DNA from: an uncultured Clostridia bacterium
GTDB lineage: Bacteria > Bacillota > Clostridia > UBA1381
Assembly: GCA_934454145.1 (NCBI GenBank)
Contig: CAKSFT010000009.1
Coordinates: 1 to 64,000 of the forward strand
DNA: 64,000 nucleotides
Reading direction: 5' to 3'
The notes under the pieces were generated by a model. The model saw only the letters and a list, made by a program, of their open reading frames with translations, made no database searches and was not told the origin of the DNA. Both the position numbers and the translations under genes were made by a program. Below, piece after piece: positions 1 through 8,713 of this stretch. How positions within the stretch are numbered: the stretch's first letter is position 1; the number at the start of each line of letters is the position of its first letter.

Positions 1-221
1 CACTACGATTACATGGAAAATAAGCAAGCAGATTGCCTTTATGAAATGCGACCGCGTATACGCATACGCTGAGCATTAAATAACGGTGATATTCTGCGCT
101 TGTTTTCCACTACGATTACATGGAAAATAAGCAAGCAGATTGCCTTTATGAAATGCGACCGCGTATACGCATACGCTGAGCATTGAATAATGGTGATATG
201 CGCCGCTTATTTTTCATGTAA
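1..221. repeat. tandem repeat, about 107 bp period, with terminal inverted repeats
   Basis: Positions 1-107 and 108 onward are two copies in direct tandem. The first 77 bases of each copy are identical and the tails diverge. The first copy may continue beyond the window edge. In the second copy, 116-132 and 205-221 form a 17 bp inverted repeat with one mismatch, so the unit resembles a small miniature inverted-repeat element. It abuts the mutL stop codon at 223. No ORF or known RNA is recognised. It could serve as a transcription end for the mut operon, but there is no clear U-tract. Confidence 0.75.
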
Positions 222-222
222 C

Positions 223-2172
223 TCAGACAATGCGCTTGAATAGTTTCTCCATCTCCTTCTTGTTCATCGACACAGTGATTGGTCTGCCGTGGGGGCAAGT
301 GTTTATGTTGTCAAAGTCCAGGACGCGGCGGACCAGGTCCTTCTGCTCTGCCTCTGAAAGGACATGGTTTGCCTTTATTGCGGCTTTGCATGCTATTGTG
401 TACAAAATCCTGTCCTGTTTCTCGGTGATAACTTCATTTTTGTTTTGCGAAAGCCCTGTTATTATGCCAATCAAAAGCTCTTCCAAATCCTCCTGCGGCA
501 GGTCATACGGTGCAGAACGCACAAGAATGGCATTGTCGCCAAATTCTTCGGTTTCAAACCCCATTTCGGAAATTCTGTCCGCATACTCCTTGTATGCCGC
601 AAATTCCACAGGGTTCAGATTCACCACTGCCGGCACAAGCATCGTCTGCGAAACCACAGCTTTTTTTGCTATGTCCTTTTTCAGTTTTTCATACATAAGC
701 CTTTCATGTGCCGCATGCTGGTCAATCATCAGCATCTCGCCCTCCGACTCGGCAATTATATATGTATTAAAAACCTGCCCCACAATCCTTACGCTGCGTT
801 CCTTTTCCGGCGGCTTATATTCGATATGCTGTTGTCTGTCCGGGATTTCGTCTGCGCCGTCTTTTTTCACAGGCTCCTCTCTCCCGTTTATCAAATCGGT
901 TATGGGCGCCTGCTCGCTCTCCTGTCTGCGCTGTTCGGCAAAAGTTTCCTGACGTCCCGAAAAATACTCCATGCTGACATCGGTGTCATATGAAGAAACC
1001 GTCTTTTCATGCGGTTTCTTCGGTTTTATCAGAGAAACACTCTCTTCTTTCATAAACAAGTCTTCAAAAAAGGATTTTTTCTTTTCCTCGGGCTTTGATT
1101 CCCGTCTTGGTATTTCAGCCTCCGGTTCCGCCCGGGCCGGCTTTACAAATCCGCTGTCATCATGCTTGATTTCCGGTATATTCACCGTGCTGTAAAGCGC
1201 GTTTTTCACGCTGTGGAAAACCGCACGATACACAAGCGACTCATCGGAAAACTTCACTTCCATTTTCGTCGGATGGACATTTATGTCAATCATTGACGGG
1301 TCTATGTCAATGTTTATGATTGCCATTGGGAATTTCCCCGTCATGACCTGGTTTTTGTATGCCTCTTCAATTGCCCTGAAAACAAGAGGACTCTTGACAT
1401 ATCTTTTGTTTACAAAACAGCTCTGATAATCCTTGTTCGGGCGTGCCGTGTCGCCGCCGCCGACAGCGCCGTATATTTTTATCCCGTCATACTCGTTTTC
1501 AAACTCAATTGCCGAGCCGGCATAATTTTTCCCGTAAACACTGTATATACTGCTCACAATCATGTTGTCCCCGGGTGAGAACAGCTGTTCCTTGTCATTG
1601 TTTATATATCTGAAAGAAATCTCCGGGTGCGCCAGGATAAACCTTATCATGATGTTTGAAATATATGCCGCCTCTGTAGCGTCTTTTTTCAAAAATTTCA
1701 TTCTTGCCGGTACATTGTAAAAAAGATTTTTCACCACAAATACAGTCCCGTCGGTTGTCCCGACATCTTCTGCCAGGCGTATTTCCCCGTCGGCACACAA
1801 GACGTGCGTTCCTGTTTCGTCGCATGCGCGTTTTGTAAAAAGCTCCGCTTGTGACACAGCGCCGATGCTTGCCAGCGCCTCTCCGCGGAAGCCCATTGTC
1901 TTTATGGCTTCCAGGTCCTCAGCGCCTGAGATTTTGCTGGTTGCGTGCCGCAAAAAGGCAATCTCCGCGTCCTCACGCTCCATGCCACAGCCGTTGTCCG
2001 TCACTCTCATATATACACTTCCGCCGTTTTTTATCTCAACGGTAATCTTGTCCGCGCCTGCGTCAATGCTGTTTTCCACAAGCTCTTTTATCACCGACGC
2101 CGGTCTTTCCACGACCTCCCCGGCGGCAATTTTGTCATACACGCTCCTCGGCAGACGGTTTATTGCTCCCAT
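223..2172 (-). CDS. mutL: DNA mismatch repair protein MutL
   Basis: MutL links mismatch recognition by MutS to strand incision. At 649 aa it has the family's usual length. The N-terminal GHKL ATPase carries the E-N motif (N34), DNGCGM at 59-64 and GFRGEAL. The C-terminal domain has the endonuclease motif DQHAAHERLMYE near residue 480, plus ACKAAIKAN and CPHGRP, the metal-site motifs found in MutL of organisms that lack MutH. It is therefore predicted to be a nicking MutL. The start follows AAGGAGG by a good distance. It lies 36 bp downstream of mutS and is almost certainly cotranscribed with it. The acidic, charged linker between the two domains is typical. Confidence 0.97.
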   Translation of the reverse strand: MGAINRLPRSVYDKIAAGEVVERPASVIKELVENSIDAGADKITVEIKNGGSVYMRVTDNGCGMEREDAEIAFLRHATSKISGAEDLEAIKTMGFRGEALASIGAVSQAELFTKRACDETGTHVLCADGEIRLAEDVGTTDGTVFVVKNLFYNVPARMKFLKKDATEAAYISNIMIRFILAHPEISFRYINNDKEQLFSPGDNMIVSSIYSVYGKNYAGSAIEFENEYDGIKIYGAVGGGDTARPNKDYQSCFVNKRYVKSPLVFRAIEEAYKNQVMTGKFPMAIINIDIDPSMIDINVHPTKMEVKFSDESLVYRAVFHSVKNALYSTVNIPEIKHDDSGFVKPARAEPEAEIPRRESKPEEKKKSFFEDLFMKEESVSLIKPKKPHEKTVSSYDTDVSMEYFSGRQETFAEQRRQESEQAPITDLINGREEPVKKDGADEIPDRQQHIEYKPPEKERSVRIVGQVFNTYIIAESEGEMLMIDQHAAHERLMYEKLKKDIAKKAVVSQTMLVPAVVNLNPVEFAAYKEYADRISEMGFETEEFGDNAILVRSAPYDLPQEDLEELLIGIITGLSQNKNEVITEKQDRILYTIACKAAIKANHVLSEAEQKDLVRRVLDFDNINTCPHGRPITVSMNKKEMEKLFKRIV

Positions 2173-2208
2173 ATTTACCTCCTTTTTGTTTCTCGCCGAA
2201 CGACGGTC

Positions 2209-4815
2209 TTAAAATTCCTTTGCTTTTTGAGAAAGCTCATAAAGCTTGTTCATCGCCTCAATCGGCGTATAGGTCGTAGCGTCAATTGTTTTCAGTTCCT
2301 CCAGGATTTCTCCCGCCGCCATGTCCACAAATCCCATTTGCTCGTCAAGTTCAAAATTCGTTTTTTCAGGTTTTTGCACTCCGTTCTGGCTTAGAATATC
2401 CTCCAGGATTTCTTTTGCACGCTTTATGACCTTCTGCGGCACGCCGGCAAGTGCCGCCACTTCAATACCATAGCTCTCATCTGCGCCTCCGCGCACAATC
2501 TTGCGCAAAAAAGTGATGTCATCGCCGCGCTTTTTCACAGCAATTCTGTAATTTTTCACCCCGTCAAGCTTCCCCTCCAGTTCAGAAAGCTCGTGATAAT
2601 GTGTTGCAAAAAGAGTTTTTGCGCCGATTTTCTTCTTGTCATGTATGTATTCCGCCACAGACCACGCAATGGAAAGTCCGTCAAATGTGCTTGTTCCTCT
2701 GCCGATTTCGTCCAAAATAACAAGCGAATCCGCTGTCGCATTTTTCAGTATATTTGCCACTTCCGTCATCTCAAGCATAAATGTGCTTTGCCCTGCCGAG
2801 ATATCGTCCGAGGCGCCCACACGTGTGAAAATCTTGTCCACAACTCCGATTTCGGCATAATCCGCCGGCACAAAGCTCCCAATCTGCGCCATAAGCGTAA
2901 TCACCGCTACCTGACGCATATATGTGGATTTCCCCGCCATGTTTGGGCCTGTTATTATAATCATTCTCTGCTCCGCTTTGTCCAGAAGAGTGTCATTCGG
3001 CACAAACATTGCATTTTTAAGCGTCTTTTCCACCACAGGGTGTCTGCCGTTGGTTATGCTTATCACACCGCCGGCATTCACCGTCGGCATCGTATAACGG
3101 TTCTTGTATGCCACCTCCGCAAAAGAATACAAAACATCGGTCACGGCAATGGCGTCACAGACATTCTTCAGGCGGTCAAGCCCGGCAGAAACTCTGCCCC
3201 TGACTTCTTCAAAAAGCTTTTCCTCCAGGGTAACAACCTTTTCTGCCGCGCCAAGGATAAGTTCTTCAAGTTCCTTAAGTTTCGGTGTGATGAACCTTTC
3301 GCAGTTTGTCAGGGTTTGCTTTCTGATATAATCCTCCGGCACGTCCTTCAGATTTGACTTTGTCACCTCGATATAATACCCAAAAACTTTGTTGTACTGT
3401 ATCCTCAGATTCTTTATTCCTGTTCTTTCGCGCTCTGATGCTTCCTCTTCTGCAATCCATTTTTTTCCGTTTGTCATCGCTGCCCTCAGCTCGTCCACCT
3501 CGGCGCTGTAGCCGTCGCGGATAACGCCGCCGTCCTTGACCGAAATCGGCGGCTCGTCGTTTATGGAATCGGCCAAAAGCTGTGCAATGTCCTCCATCAG
3601 GTCGCGCTGTCTGTAAATCATCGAAAGATACGGTGATTTTGTCTTTTCCAAAACCTTGTACAAAGACGGCAAACGCAAAAGGGACGCACGCAGAGAAACC
3701 AAATCCCTCGGGTTCACCGTAAAAAGAGAAATCCTCCCGGCAATACGCGCAATATCATATATCCCCGAAAGCACCTCTGCCAGGTCGTCGCTGAGCATTC
3801 TGTTTTTGTACAATTCCTCCACGGAATAAAGGCGCTTGTTGATTTCCACAGGGTTTACAAGCGGTTTTTCCGCCCATTGTTTCAGCTTTCTTGCCCCCAT
3901 GGAAGTCTTTGTCTTGTCCAGCACCCACAGCAAAGAGCCTTTTTTCTGCTTTTCGCGCATGGTTTCGGTTATCTCCAGGTTGCGCCTGGTTGCCGCGTCT
4001 ATGTCCATATATTCTTCAACGTCATACACCTGCAGGTTGTCCATATAAATAACATTGCTTTTCTGGGTTTCCTCCAGATAGCAAATCATCGCATACACAG
4101 CCGCATTCTCCGCGCCGTCTTCGGACAGAGAAAGTTCATCAAGCGATTCTTCTTTGAATTGATTAAGAATCTTTTCTTTTTGCGTATAGCTACTGAAAAG
4201 CTCGCCGCCGCGCTTTTGTGCCTTGACATGGAATCTTGTTTGTATATAATCCGCCAAAACGTCATATGCTTCCTCGTTCATTATTATTTCCGAAGGAGTA
4301 TATCTTGCCGTTTCATTTATAACACTGTCAAAATCTTTTGCACAGGTTGCGTATATCTCACCGGTGGAAATATCCGAAAATGCCAGCCCAAACCCTGCGG
4401 CAGTCTTGCATATGACTCCGAGATAATTGTTTTTCTTGTCGTCCAGAAGTCCCTCTTCCATGATTGTCCCGGGTGTCACTATCCTTATGACCTCACGGCG
4501 CACAAGCCCTTTTGCCTCCTTCGGGTTTTCGGTCTGCTCGCATATCGCAACTTTATATCCCTTTTCCACAAGCTTTGCGATGTAAACATTTGCGCTGTGA
4601 AAAGGCACGCCGCACATGGGCGCCCGCTCTTCCAGTCCGCAGCTTTTCCCCGTGAGAGTTATTTCCAGCTCGCGCGACGCGATAAGCGCGTCATCAAAAA
4701 ACATTTCATAAAAGTCGCCCAGCCTGTAAAACAGTATGCAATCCTTGTATTCTTCTTTTGTGAGAAGATACTGGCGCATCATGGGTGTGACGTCTTCCTT
4801 CCTTACCTCTGCCAT
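2209..4815 (-). CDS. mutS: DNA mismatch repair protein MutS
   Basis: This is the mismatch-binding ATPase (868 aa, normal length). Near the N terminus, DFYEMF contains the Phe-x-Glu that inserts at mismatches. The C-terminal ATPase has Walker A GPNMAGKST and Walker B LVILDEIGRGTST, followed by the ATP-binding/dimer region with FATHYHEL. A GGAG lies about 11 bases before the ATG. The gene is second or third in a miaB-ylbF-mutS-mutL run, the same neighbourhood as the Bacillus subtilis ymcB-ymcA-cotE-mutS-mutL region, but with no cotE. Confidence 0.97.
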   Translation of the reverse strand: MAEVRKEDVTPMMRQYLLTKEEYKDCILFYRLGDFYEMFFDDALIASRELEITLTGKSCGLEERAPMCGVPFHSANVYIAKLVEKGYKVAICEQTENPKEAKGLVRREVIRIVTPGTIMEEGLLDDKKNNYLGVICKTAAGFGLAFSDISTGEIYATCAKDFDSVINETARYTPSEIIMNEEAYDVLADYIQTRFHVKAQKRGGELFSSYTQKEKILNQFKEESLDELSLSEDGAENAAVYAMICYLEETQKSNVIYMDNLQVYDVEEYMDIDAATRRNLEITETMREKQKKGSLLWVLDKTKTSMGARKLKQWAEKPLVNPVEINKRLYSVEELYKNRMLSDDLAEVLSGIYDIARIAGRISLFTVNPRDLVSLRASLLRLPSLYKVLEKTKSPYLSMIYRQRDLMEDIAQLLADSINDEPPISVKDGGVIRDGYSAEVDELRAAMTNGKKWIAEEEASERERTGIKNLRIQYNKVFGYYIEVTKSNLKDVPEDYIRKQTLTNCERFITPKLKELEELILGAAEKVVTLEEKLFEEVRGRVSAGLDRLKNVCDAIAVTDVLYSFAEVAYKNRYTMPTVNAGGVISITNGRHPVVEKTLKNAMFVPNDTLLDKAEQRMIIITGPNMAGKSTYMRQVAVITLMAQIGSFVPADYAEIGVVDKIFTRVGASDDISAGQSTFMLEMTEVANILKNATADSLVILDEIGRGTSTFDGLSIAWSVAEYIHDKKKIGAKTLFATHYHELSELEGKLDGVKNYRIAVKKRGDDITFLRKIVRGGADESYGIEVAALAGVPQKVIKRAKEILEDILSQNGVQKPEKTNFELDEQMGFVDMAAGEILEELKTIDATTYTPIEAMNKLYELSQKAKEF

Positions 4816-4850
4816 CTAAAACAATCTCCATTTCCTTTTCCTTCGGTTTG

Positions 4851-5228
4851 TCAGTGACAACCCCCGCATGTGCTGCAGTTGTGTGTGCAATTGGGGTCTT
4901 GACCTGTTATATAAAAATTCAAAAGTCCGTTGATTTTGGAAATCATCGCGTCAAATTCCTTTTTTGCCTCTACATATTCCTTTATTGCCGCGCTTTTTTC
5001 CAGCATCTGCTCAAATGCCTCCGTGTTTTTTTTCACAGCCTCTTCTCTCGGGATTTTTCCCTCCTGCATATCTCTTGCCAGGTTCATTCTTGTAAGGTTA
5101 AACTCGCCCAAAAGCTTTTGCGCTTCCTCGTCGGCAAGCTGAACTGCCTCTGCCTGCTTCATTTTCTTCATTTCCTCCGAAGCCTGTATCAATTCTCCCA
5201 GTTCGCGTGTTTTTTCAAAAATATCCAT
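4851..5228 (-). CDS. YlbF/YmcA family protein with C-terminal cysteine cluster
   Basis: This is a 125 aa, mostly helical protein of the YlbF/YmcA (Com_YlbF) family. In B. subtilis, YlbF, YmcA and YaaT form a complex that carries Fe-S clusters and influences RNase Y-dependent RNA maturation, sporulation and competence. Here the last residues are CTHNCSTCGGCH (four Cys, two His), which could hold an Fe-S cluster or zinc. The gene lies between miaB and mutS, matching the B. subtilis ymcA position. The start follows AGAAAGGA. Whether it corresponds to YlbF or YmcA cannot be decided from sequence alone, since the Cys tail is YlbF-like and the position is YmcA-like. Confidence 0.8.
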   Translation of the reverse strand: MDIFEKTRELGELIQASEEMKKMKQAEAVQLADEEAQKLLGEFNLTRMNLARDMQEGKIPREEAVKKNTEAFEQMLEKSAAIKEYVEAKKEFDAMISKINGLLNFYITGQDPNCTHNCSTCGGCH

Positions 5229-5259
5229 CTTTATAAAATCCTTTCTTTTGTTATATTTT

Positions 5260-5294
5260 GGGTAATCGTAAGACCGATGTTTTACAATTACCTG
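5260..5294. mobile_element. short palindromic element (GGGTAATYGTAA family), copy 1
   Basis: This 35 bp imperfect palindrome has GGGTAATCGTAA at one end and TTTTACAATTACC at the other. It is flanked by a 13 bp direct repeat, TTTGTTATATTTT, at 5247-5259 and 5295-5307. The right repeat overlaps the miaB stop codon. Similar ends recur at 29901, 39531 and 56875. The flanking repeats look like a target-site duplication, suggesting a minimal non-autonomous mobile element. Confidence 0.55.
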
Positions 5295-5305
5295 TTTGTT
5301 ATATT

Positions 5306-6730
5306 TTAGTTTTCATCGCATATTTCGCCGTTCAGACTCCATGTGCGCGCCTCGGTGATTCTGACATTTATATATTTGCCTATGAGGTTCTTTTCACCCT
5401 TAAAGTTTACAGCCTTCCCCGACTCGGTTCTCCCTGTCAGCATTTCGGGGTCGTTTTTACTTTCCCCGTCAACCAAAATCAACTGCTCCGTGCCGATGTA
5501 TGCTTTGTTCTTTTTGAGCGATATCTCATTTTGCACTTCCAAAAGGCGGTTGAAGTTCCTGTGAATTTCTTTTTCGTCCAGCACAAAATCCAGCTTTGCC
5601 GCCGGGGTTCCCTCACGCCTTGAATATATAAAAGAAAATATGCTGTCAAATTCAACTTTTCTTATGACATCAAGAGTGTCCTCAAAATCCTCATTTGTTT
5701 CGGTGGGATATCCCACAATCACGTCGGTCGAGAGCGAAATGTCCGGAATCCTTTTTTTGACCTTCTCAATCTTTTGCAGATATTCCGCCTTGGTATAGCG
5801 CCTGTTCATACTCTTAAGCACCTTGTCAGACCCTGCCTGGAAAGGCAGATGCAGCTGACGGCACACCTTGTCACATTCCGCAATGGCGTCGACCAGCCTG
5901 TCGCTCAAATCCTTGGGATGCGACGTCATAAACCGAATCCGTTTCACGCCGTCCACAGCGTTGACCATTCTCAGCAGGTCGGAAAAATCCACATTTTCCT
6001 CCAAATCTTTGCCATAAGAATTCACGTTCTGTCCCAAAAGCGATATTTCACTGCAACCCTTGTCAACCAAAGCCTTGACTTCCGCAATCACAGCCTCCGG
6101 CGTTCTGCTCCTTTCTCTTCCGCGCACATAAGGCACTATGCAGTAAGAGCAGAAATTGTTGCAGCCATACATGACCGAAACCCACGCCTTTTCTTTCGCG
6201 TCATGCAGAATCGGCATGTCCTCCGCAATCACCCCGTCCGAATCGGGGATTGCCACTTGCTTTTTCTTTTCCTCCAGGACATTGTACAAAAGCTCCGGCA
6301 ATTTATAAAGCATGTGTGTACCGAAAATCAAATCTATATGATTGTGCAGATGCTTGATTTTTTCGGTTATGTGCTCTTGCTGAACCATACAGCCGCACAG
6401 GCATATAACCATGTCGGGGCGCGATTCCTTTATGTGTTTCAGGATACCGATTCTGCCGAAAACCTTCTGCTCGGCATTTTCCCTCACCGCACAGGTATTG
6501 TATATAACCAAATCCGCATCTTCTGCCGTCTGCGTAAAGTCATACCCCGCCTCGTGCAGGATTCCGCGTATGCGTTCTGTGTCGTTTTCGTTTTGCTGAC
6601 ACCCGTATGTTTCGGTATTTGCGCGCGGTGCACGCCCGTGCCCGGCACAAAAACGGTTTACATAGTTCTTAAGCTTTTCTATATAATCCTTTTGATTCTC
6701 AATTTCCTTTTTATCTATATATTTTGCCAT
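5306..6730 (-). CDS. miaB: tRNA-2-methylthio-N6-dimethylallyladenosine synthase MiaB
   Basis: This radical-SAM methylthiotransferase adds the 2-methylthio group to i6A37 of tRNAs (474 aa from the chosen start). The N-terminal UPF0004 domain has NTYGCQQNENDTE, with further cluster cysteines at CAVREN and CGCM. The radical-SAM motif is CNNFCSYCIVPYVRGRERSR, and a C-terminal TRAM domain ends the protein. The ATG at 6730 is preceded by GGAGG. An in-frame ATG at 6748 would place that Shine-Dalgarno inside the coding sequence and is rejected. It heads the miaB-ylbF-mutS-mutL run and is divergent from pheA. Confidence 0.95.
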   Translation of the reverse strand: MAKYIDKKEIENQKDYIEKLKNYVNRFCAGHGRAPRANTETYGCQQNENDTERIRGILHEAGYDFTQTAEDADLVIYNTCAVRENAEQKVFGRIGILKHIKESRPDMVICLCGCMVQQEHITEKIKHLHNHIDLIFGTHMLYKLPELLYNVLEEKKKQVAIPDSDGVIAEDMPILHDAKEKAWVSVMYGCNNFCSYCIVPYVRGRERSRTPEAVIAEVKALVDKGCSEISLLGQNVNSYGKDLEENVDFSDLLRMVNAVDGVKRIRFMTSHPKDLSDRLVDAIAECDKVCRQLHLPFQAGSDKVLKSMNRRYTKAEYLQKIEKVKKRIPDISLSTDVIVGYPTETNEDFEDTLDVIRKVEFDSIFSFIYSRREGTPAAKLDFVLDEKEIHRNFNRLLEVQNEISLKKNKAYIGTEQLILVDGESKNDPEMLTGRTESGKAVNFKGEKNLIGKYINVRITEARTWSLNGEICDEN

Positions 6731-6750
6731 ATATCCTCCATTATACACTC

Positions 6751-6797
6751 ATATAACTTGTATTTTATCACATTTTTTTGCAAAATACAAGTTATAT
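6751..6797. promoter_or_regulatory. perfect 16 bp inverted repeat over the miaB promoter
   Basis: The arms 6751-6766 and 6782-6797 are perfect reverse complements separated by 15 bases. The -10 and -35 of the proposed miaB promoter lie in opposite arms. It could be an operator for a dimeric repressor or just a strong hairpin or cruciform. No matching regulator is recognised in the window. Confidence 0.45.
6762..6790 (-). promoter_or_regulatory. sigma-A-type promoter of miaB
   Basis: On the minus strand, TTGTAT, a 17-base spacer and TAAAAT lie about 30 bases upstream of the miaB start. Confidence 0.55.
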
Positions 6798-6811
6798 CAT
6801 CAATGTTTTTC

Positions 6812-6840
6812 TTGTAAATCAAAAAAAATACTGCTATAAT
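6812..6840 (+). promoter_or_regulatory. sigma-A-type promoter of pheA
   Basis: TTGTAA, 17 bases, TATAAT. Transcription would begin near 6847, which rules out translation from the in-frame ATG at 6846 and supports the start at 6888. Confidence 0.65.
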
Positions 6841-6887
6841 ATATTATGCAATTACCTAAACTACTATATATTACGGAGTTGATTTAT

Positions 6888-7712
6888 ATGCTTGGCTATC
6901 TGGGCCCCACCGGCACATTTTCATACATCGCCGCCATGGAATATGCAAAAGATGAAAAAAAAATCAAAGAATACAAGACAATCCCGGCGGTGCTCTCGGC
7001 AGTGCAGCGCGGAGAAATCAGCAGTGCAATCGTACCGATAGAAAATTCGATTGAGGGCAGCATAAACACCACATTGGACATGCTTGCTTTCAGTGATGAT
7101 CTGTACATCATTGCCGAGCATGTCCTGAGAATCAGGCAAAACCTTATCACAAAACCCGGGACAGCAAAAAATGATATCAAAAAAATCGCCTCCCACCCAC
7201 AGCCAATCGGGCAGTGTTCTGTCATGCTGAACACCGAATTTCCCGATGCCGAAATCATCTTCACCGATTCGACAGCGGCGGCGGCAGAACTGGTGAAAGC
7301 CTCTGACGGCAGTGTCGCCATGATTGGCACAAAAGAGGCGGCAGAATTGAACGGTCTTGTGATTCTGAAAAGCGACTGCGGCGACGAGGAAAACAATTCC
7401 ACACGTTTTGTTATAATATCAAAAACACCTTTGTCCACCGTGACCGAAAACGACCGCACATCTATCGTTTTCTCTGTTTCCCACACTCCGGGCAGTCTGT
7501 TCAATGCGCTTGCGCTTTTCTCGGTGTATGACATCAATATGATAAAAATTGAGTCGCGCCCGATTAAAAAACAACTCGGGCAGTATATATTCTTTATAGA
7601 CATAGACGGCAACGCCGCCGACGAGGACATTGGGCATGTCCTGAAAAAACTGCGTTCCAAAACGGCAATGTACCGTTTTTTGGGCTCTTATCAAAAAGCA
7701 TTTGAGATATAA
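6888..7712 (+). CDS. pheA: prephenate dehydratase
   Basis: Converts prephenate to phenylpyruvate in phenylalanine synthesis (274 aa). The catalytic domain shows GYLGPTGTFS at the start, VPIENSIEGSINTTLD, and the Thr-Arg-Phe motif in STRFVI. The C-terminal ACT domain contains HTPGSLFNAL and ESRP, the phenylalanine-binding regulatory signature, so feedback inhibition is expected. There is no chorismate mutase domain. The ATG at 6888 sits behind ACGGAG. It is the only plus-strand gene in the first 27 kb, transcribed alone between its own promoter and a strong terminator. Confidence 0.95.
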   Translation: MLGYLGPTGTFSYIAAMEYAKDEKKIKEYKTIPAVLSAVQRGEISSAIVPIENSIEGSINTTLDMLAFSDDLYIIAEHVLRIRQNLITKPGTAKNDIKKIASHPQPIGQCSVMLNTEFPDAEIIFTDSTAAAAELVKASDGSVAMIGTKEAAELNGLVILKSDCGDEENNSTRFVIISKTPLSTVTENDRTSIVFSVSHTPGSLFNALALFSVYDINMIKIESRPIKKQLGQYIFFIDIDGNAADEDIGHVLKKLRSKTAMYRFLGSYQKAFEI

Positions 7713-7748
7713 TAAAAAAACACCGCGGCCGCGGTGTTTTTTTATTAT
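7709..7748. terminator. bidirectional terminator between pheA and the nucleoside transporter operon
   Basis: A perfect 40 bp palindrome with a GC core (CACCGCGGCCGCGGTG) and seven A/T pairs on each side. It contains the TAA stop codons of both convergent genes, at 7710-7712 and 7745-7747, symmetrically placed. It can end transcription in both directions. Confidence 0.9.
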
Positions 7749-8713
7749 CGTTCCTCTCGGAAATAGTTCAATCCGCAAGATGCGGGCTGTGCATTTTCCT
7801 TGGATTGCCTTATTGATGTTATAACCAATATCAACGCCGTCAAAATAAACGGAAGCATGTCATAAATCGCATTCGGAATCGACACAACGCTCTTGGGAAC
7901 ATAGTATTTGAGTATACTGAATGCACCAAAGATGAATGCACCGAAAATCGCCTTTGACGGTTTCCATGTCGAAAAAATAACCAAAGCCACCGCAATCCAG
8001 CCCATGCCGTTTACGCTGTCCGGCAGCCACACACCGCCGCACGTTATCATAGAGCAATAAGAACCGCCGATTCCGCATATTCCTCCGCCAATCAGCAGAT
8101 TAAGATATTTGAGCTTTACAATTTTTACACCGGCGGCGTCTGCCGCGCCGGGGTTTTCGCCGATTGCCCTCACCGACAAACCGACTTTTGTACAGTTATA
8201 ATATATCGCAAGAACCACTGCAATCACAATGCCAAGGTATACATACGGGTTGAAGGAAAACAAAAGCTTGCCGACAACAGGTATATCACTCAAAAAAGGT
8301 ATCTTGACATTTGAGAGCTGTGCCGTTATCGCCGCCGGCAGCTTCAGCGAATCGGTGCCGAGGTTGGTTTTTGCATAACCCCTCACACACTCGCCTATGA
8401 AATTTGATATCCCAATGCCGAATATCGTCAGAGTCAGCCCGGTAACGTTCTGATTTGCCATCAGCGTGACCGTCAAAAACGCATATATCAGCGCCCCAAG
8501 CGCACCTGCCAAAAACGCCGCCAAAACAGCCACAACAAGGTTGTCGCTGAAATACCCGGCGACAAATCCGCCGCATGCGCCTATCGCCATCATTCCCTCG
8601 ACACCCAGGTTCAGGTGCCCGGCTTTTTCGTTCATAATCTCCCCGAGGATACCAAAGAGAATAGGGGTTCCGGCAAGGATTGCCGCTACAATAAATTTTA
8701 TAATCATATCCAT
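7745..8713 (-). CDS. nucleoside ABC transporter permease (NupQ-like)
   Basis: This is a 322 aa polytopic membrane protein of the BPD_transp_2 family (LivH/RbsC/BmpABC type), resembling B. subtilis NupQ (YufQ). Hydrophobic segments run through the whole length, and the family core GEIMNEKAGHLNLGVEGMM is present near the N terminus. It would form the channel with the upstream permease. The start codon overlaps the stop of the previous permease gene (TAATG), so the two are translationally coupled, with GAGGGG as Shine-Dalgarno. It is the last gene of the operon. Confidence 0.88.
   Translation of the reverse strand: MDMIIKFIVAAILAGTPILFGILGEIMNEKAGHLNLGVEGMMAIGACGGFVAGYFSDNLVVAVLAAFLAGALGALIYAFLTVTLMANQNVTGLTLTIFGIGISNFIGECVRGYAKTNLGTDSLKLPAAITAQLSNVKIPFLSDIPVVGKLLFSFNPYVYLGIVIAVVLAIYYNCTKVGLSVRAIGENPGAADAAGVKIVKLKYLNLLIGGGICGIGGSYCSMITCGGVWLPDSVNGMGWIAVALVIFSTWKPSKAIFGAFIFGAFSILKYYVPKSVVSIPNAIYDMLPFILTALILVITSIRQSKENAQPASCGLNYFREER

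Noticed and set aside
1..221. CRISPR array
   Set aside because: The repeat unit is about 107 bp in direct contact with the next copy, without unique spacers, and no cas genes are near.
6731..6748. Upstream ATG of miaB at 6748
   Set aside because: The six extra codons include the GGAGG that is clearly the Shine-Dalgarno for the ATG at 6730.
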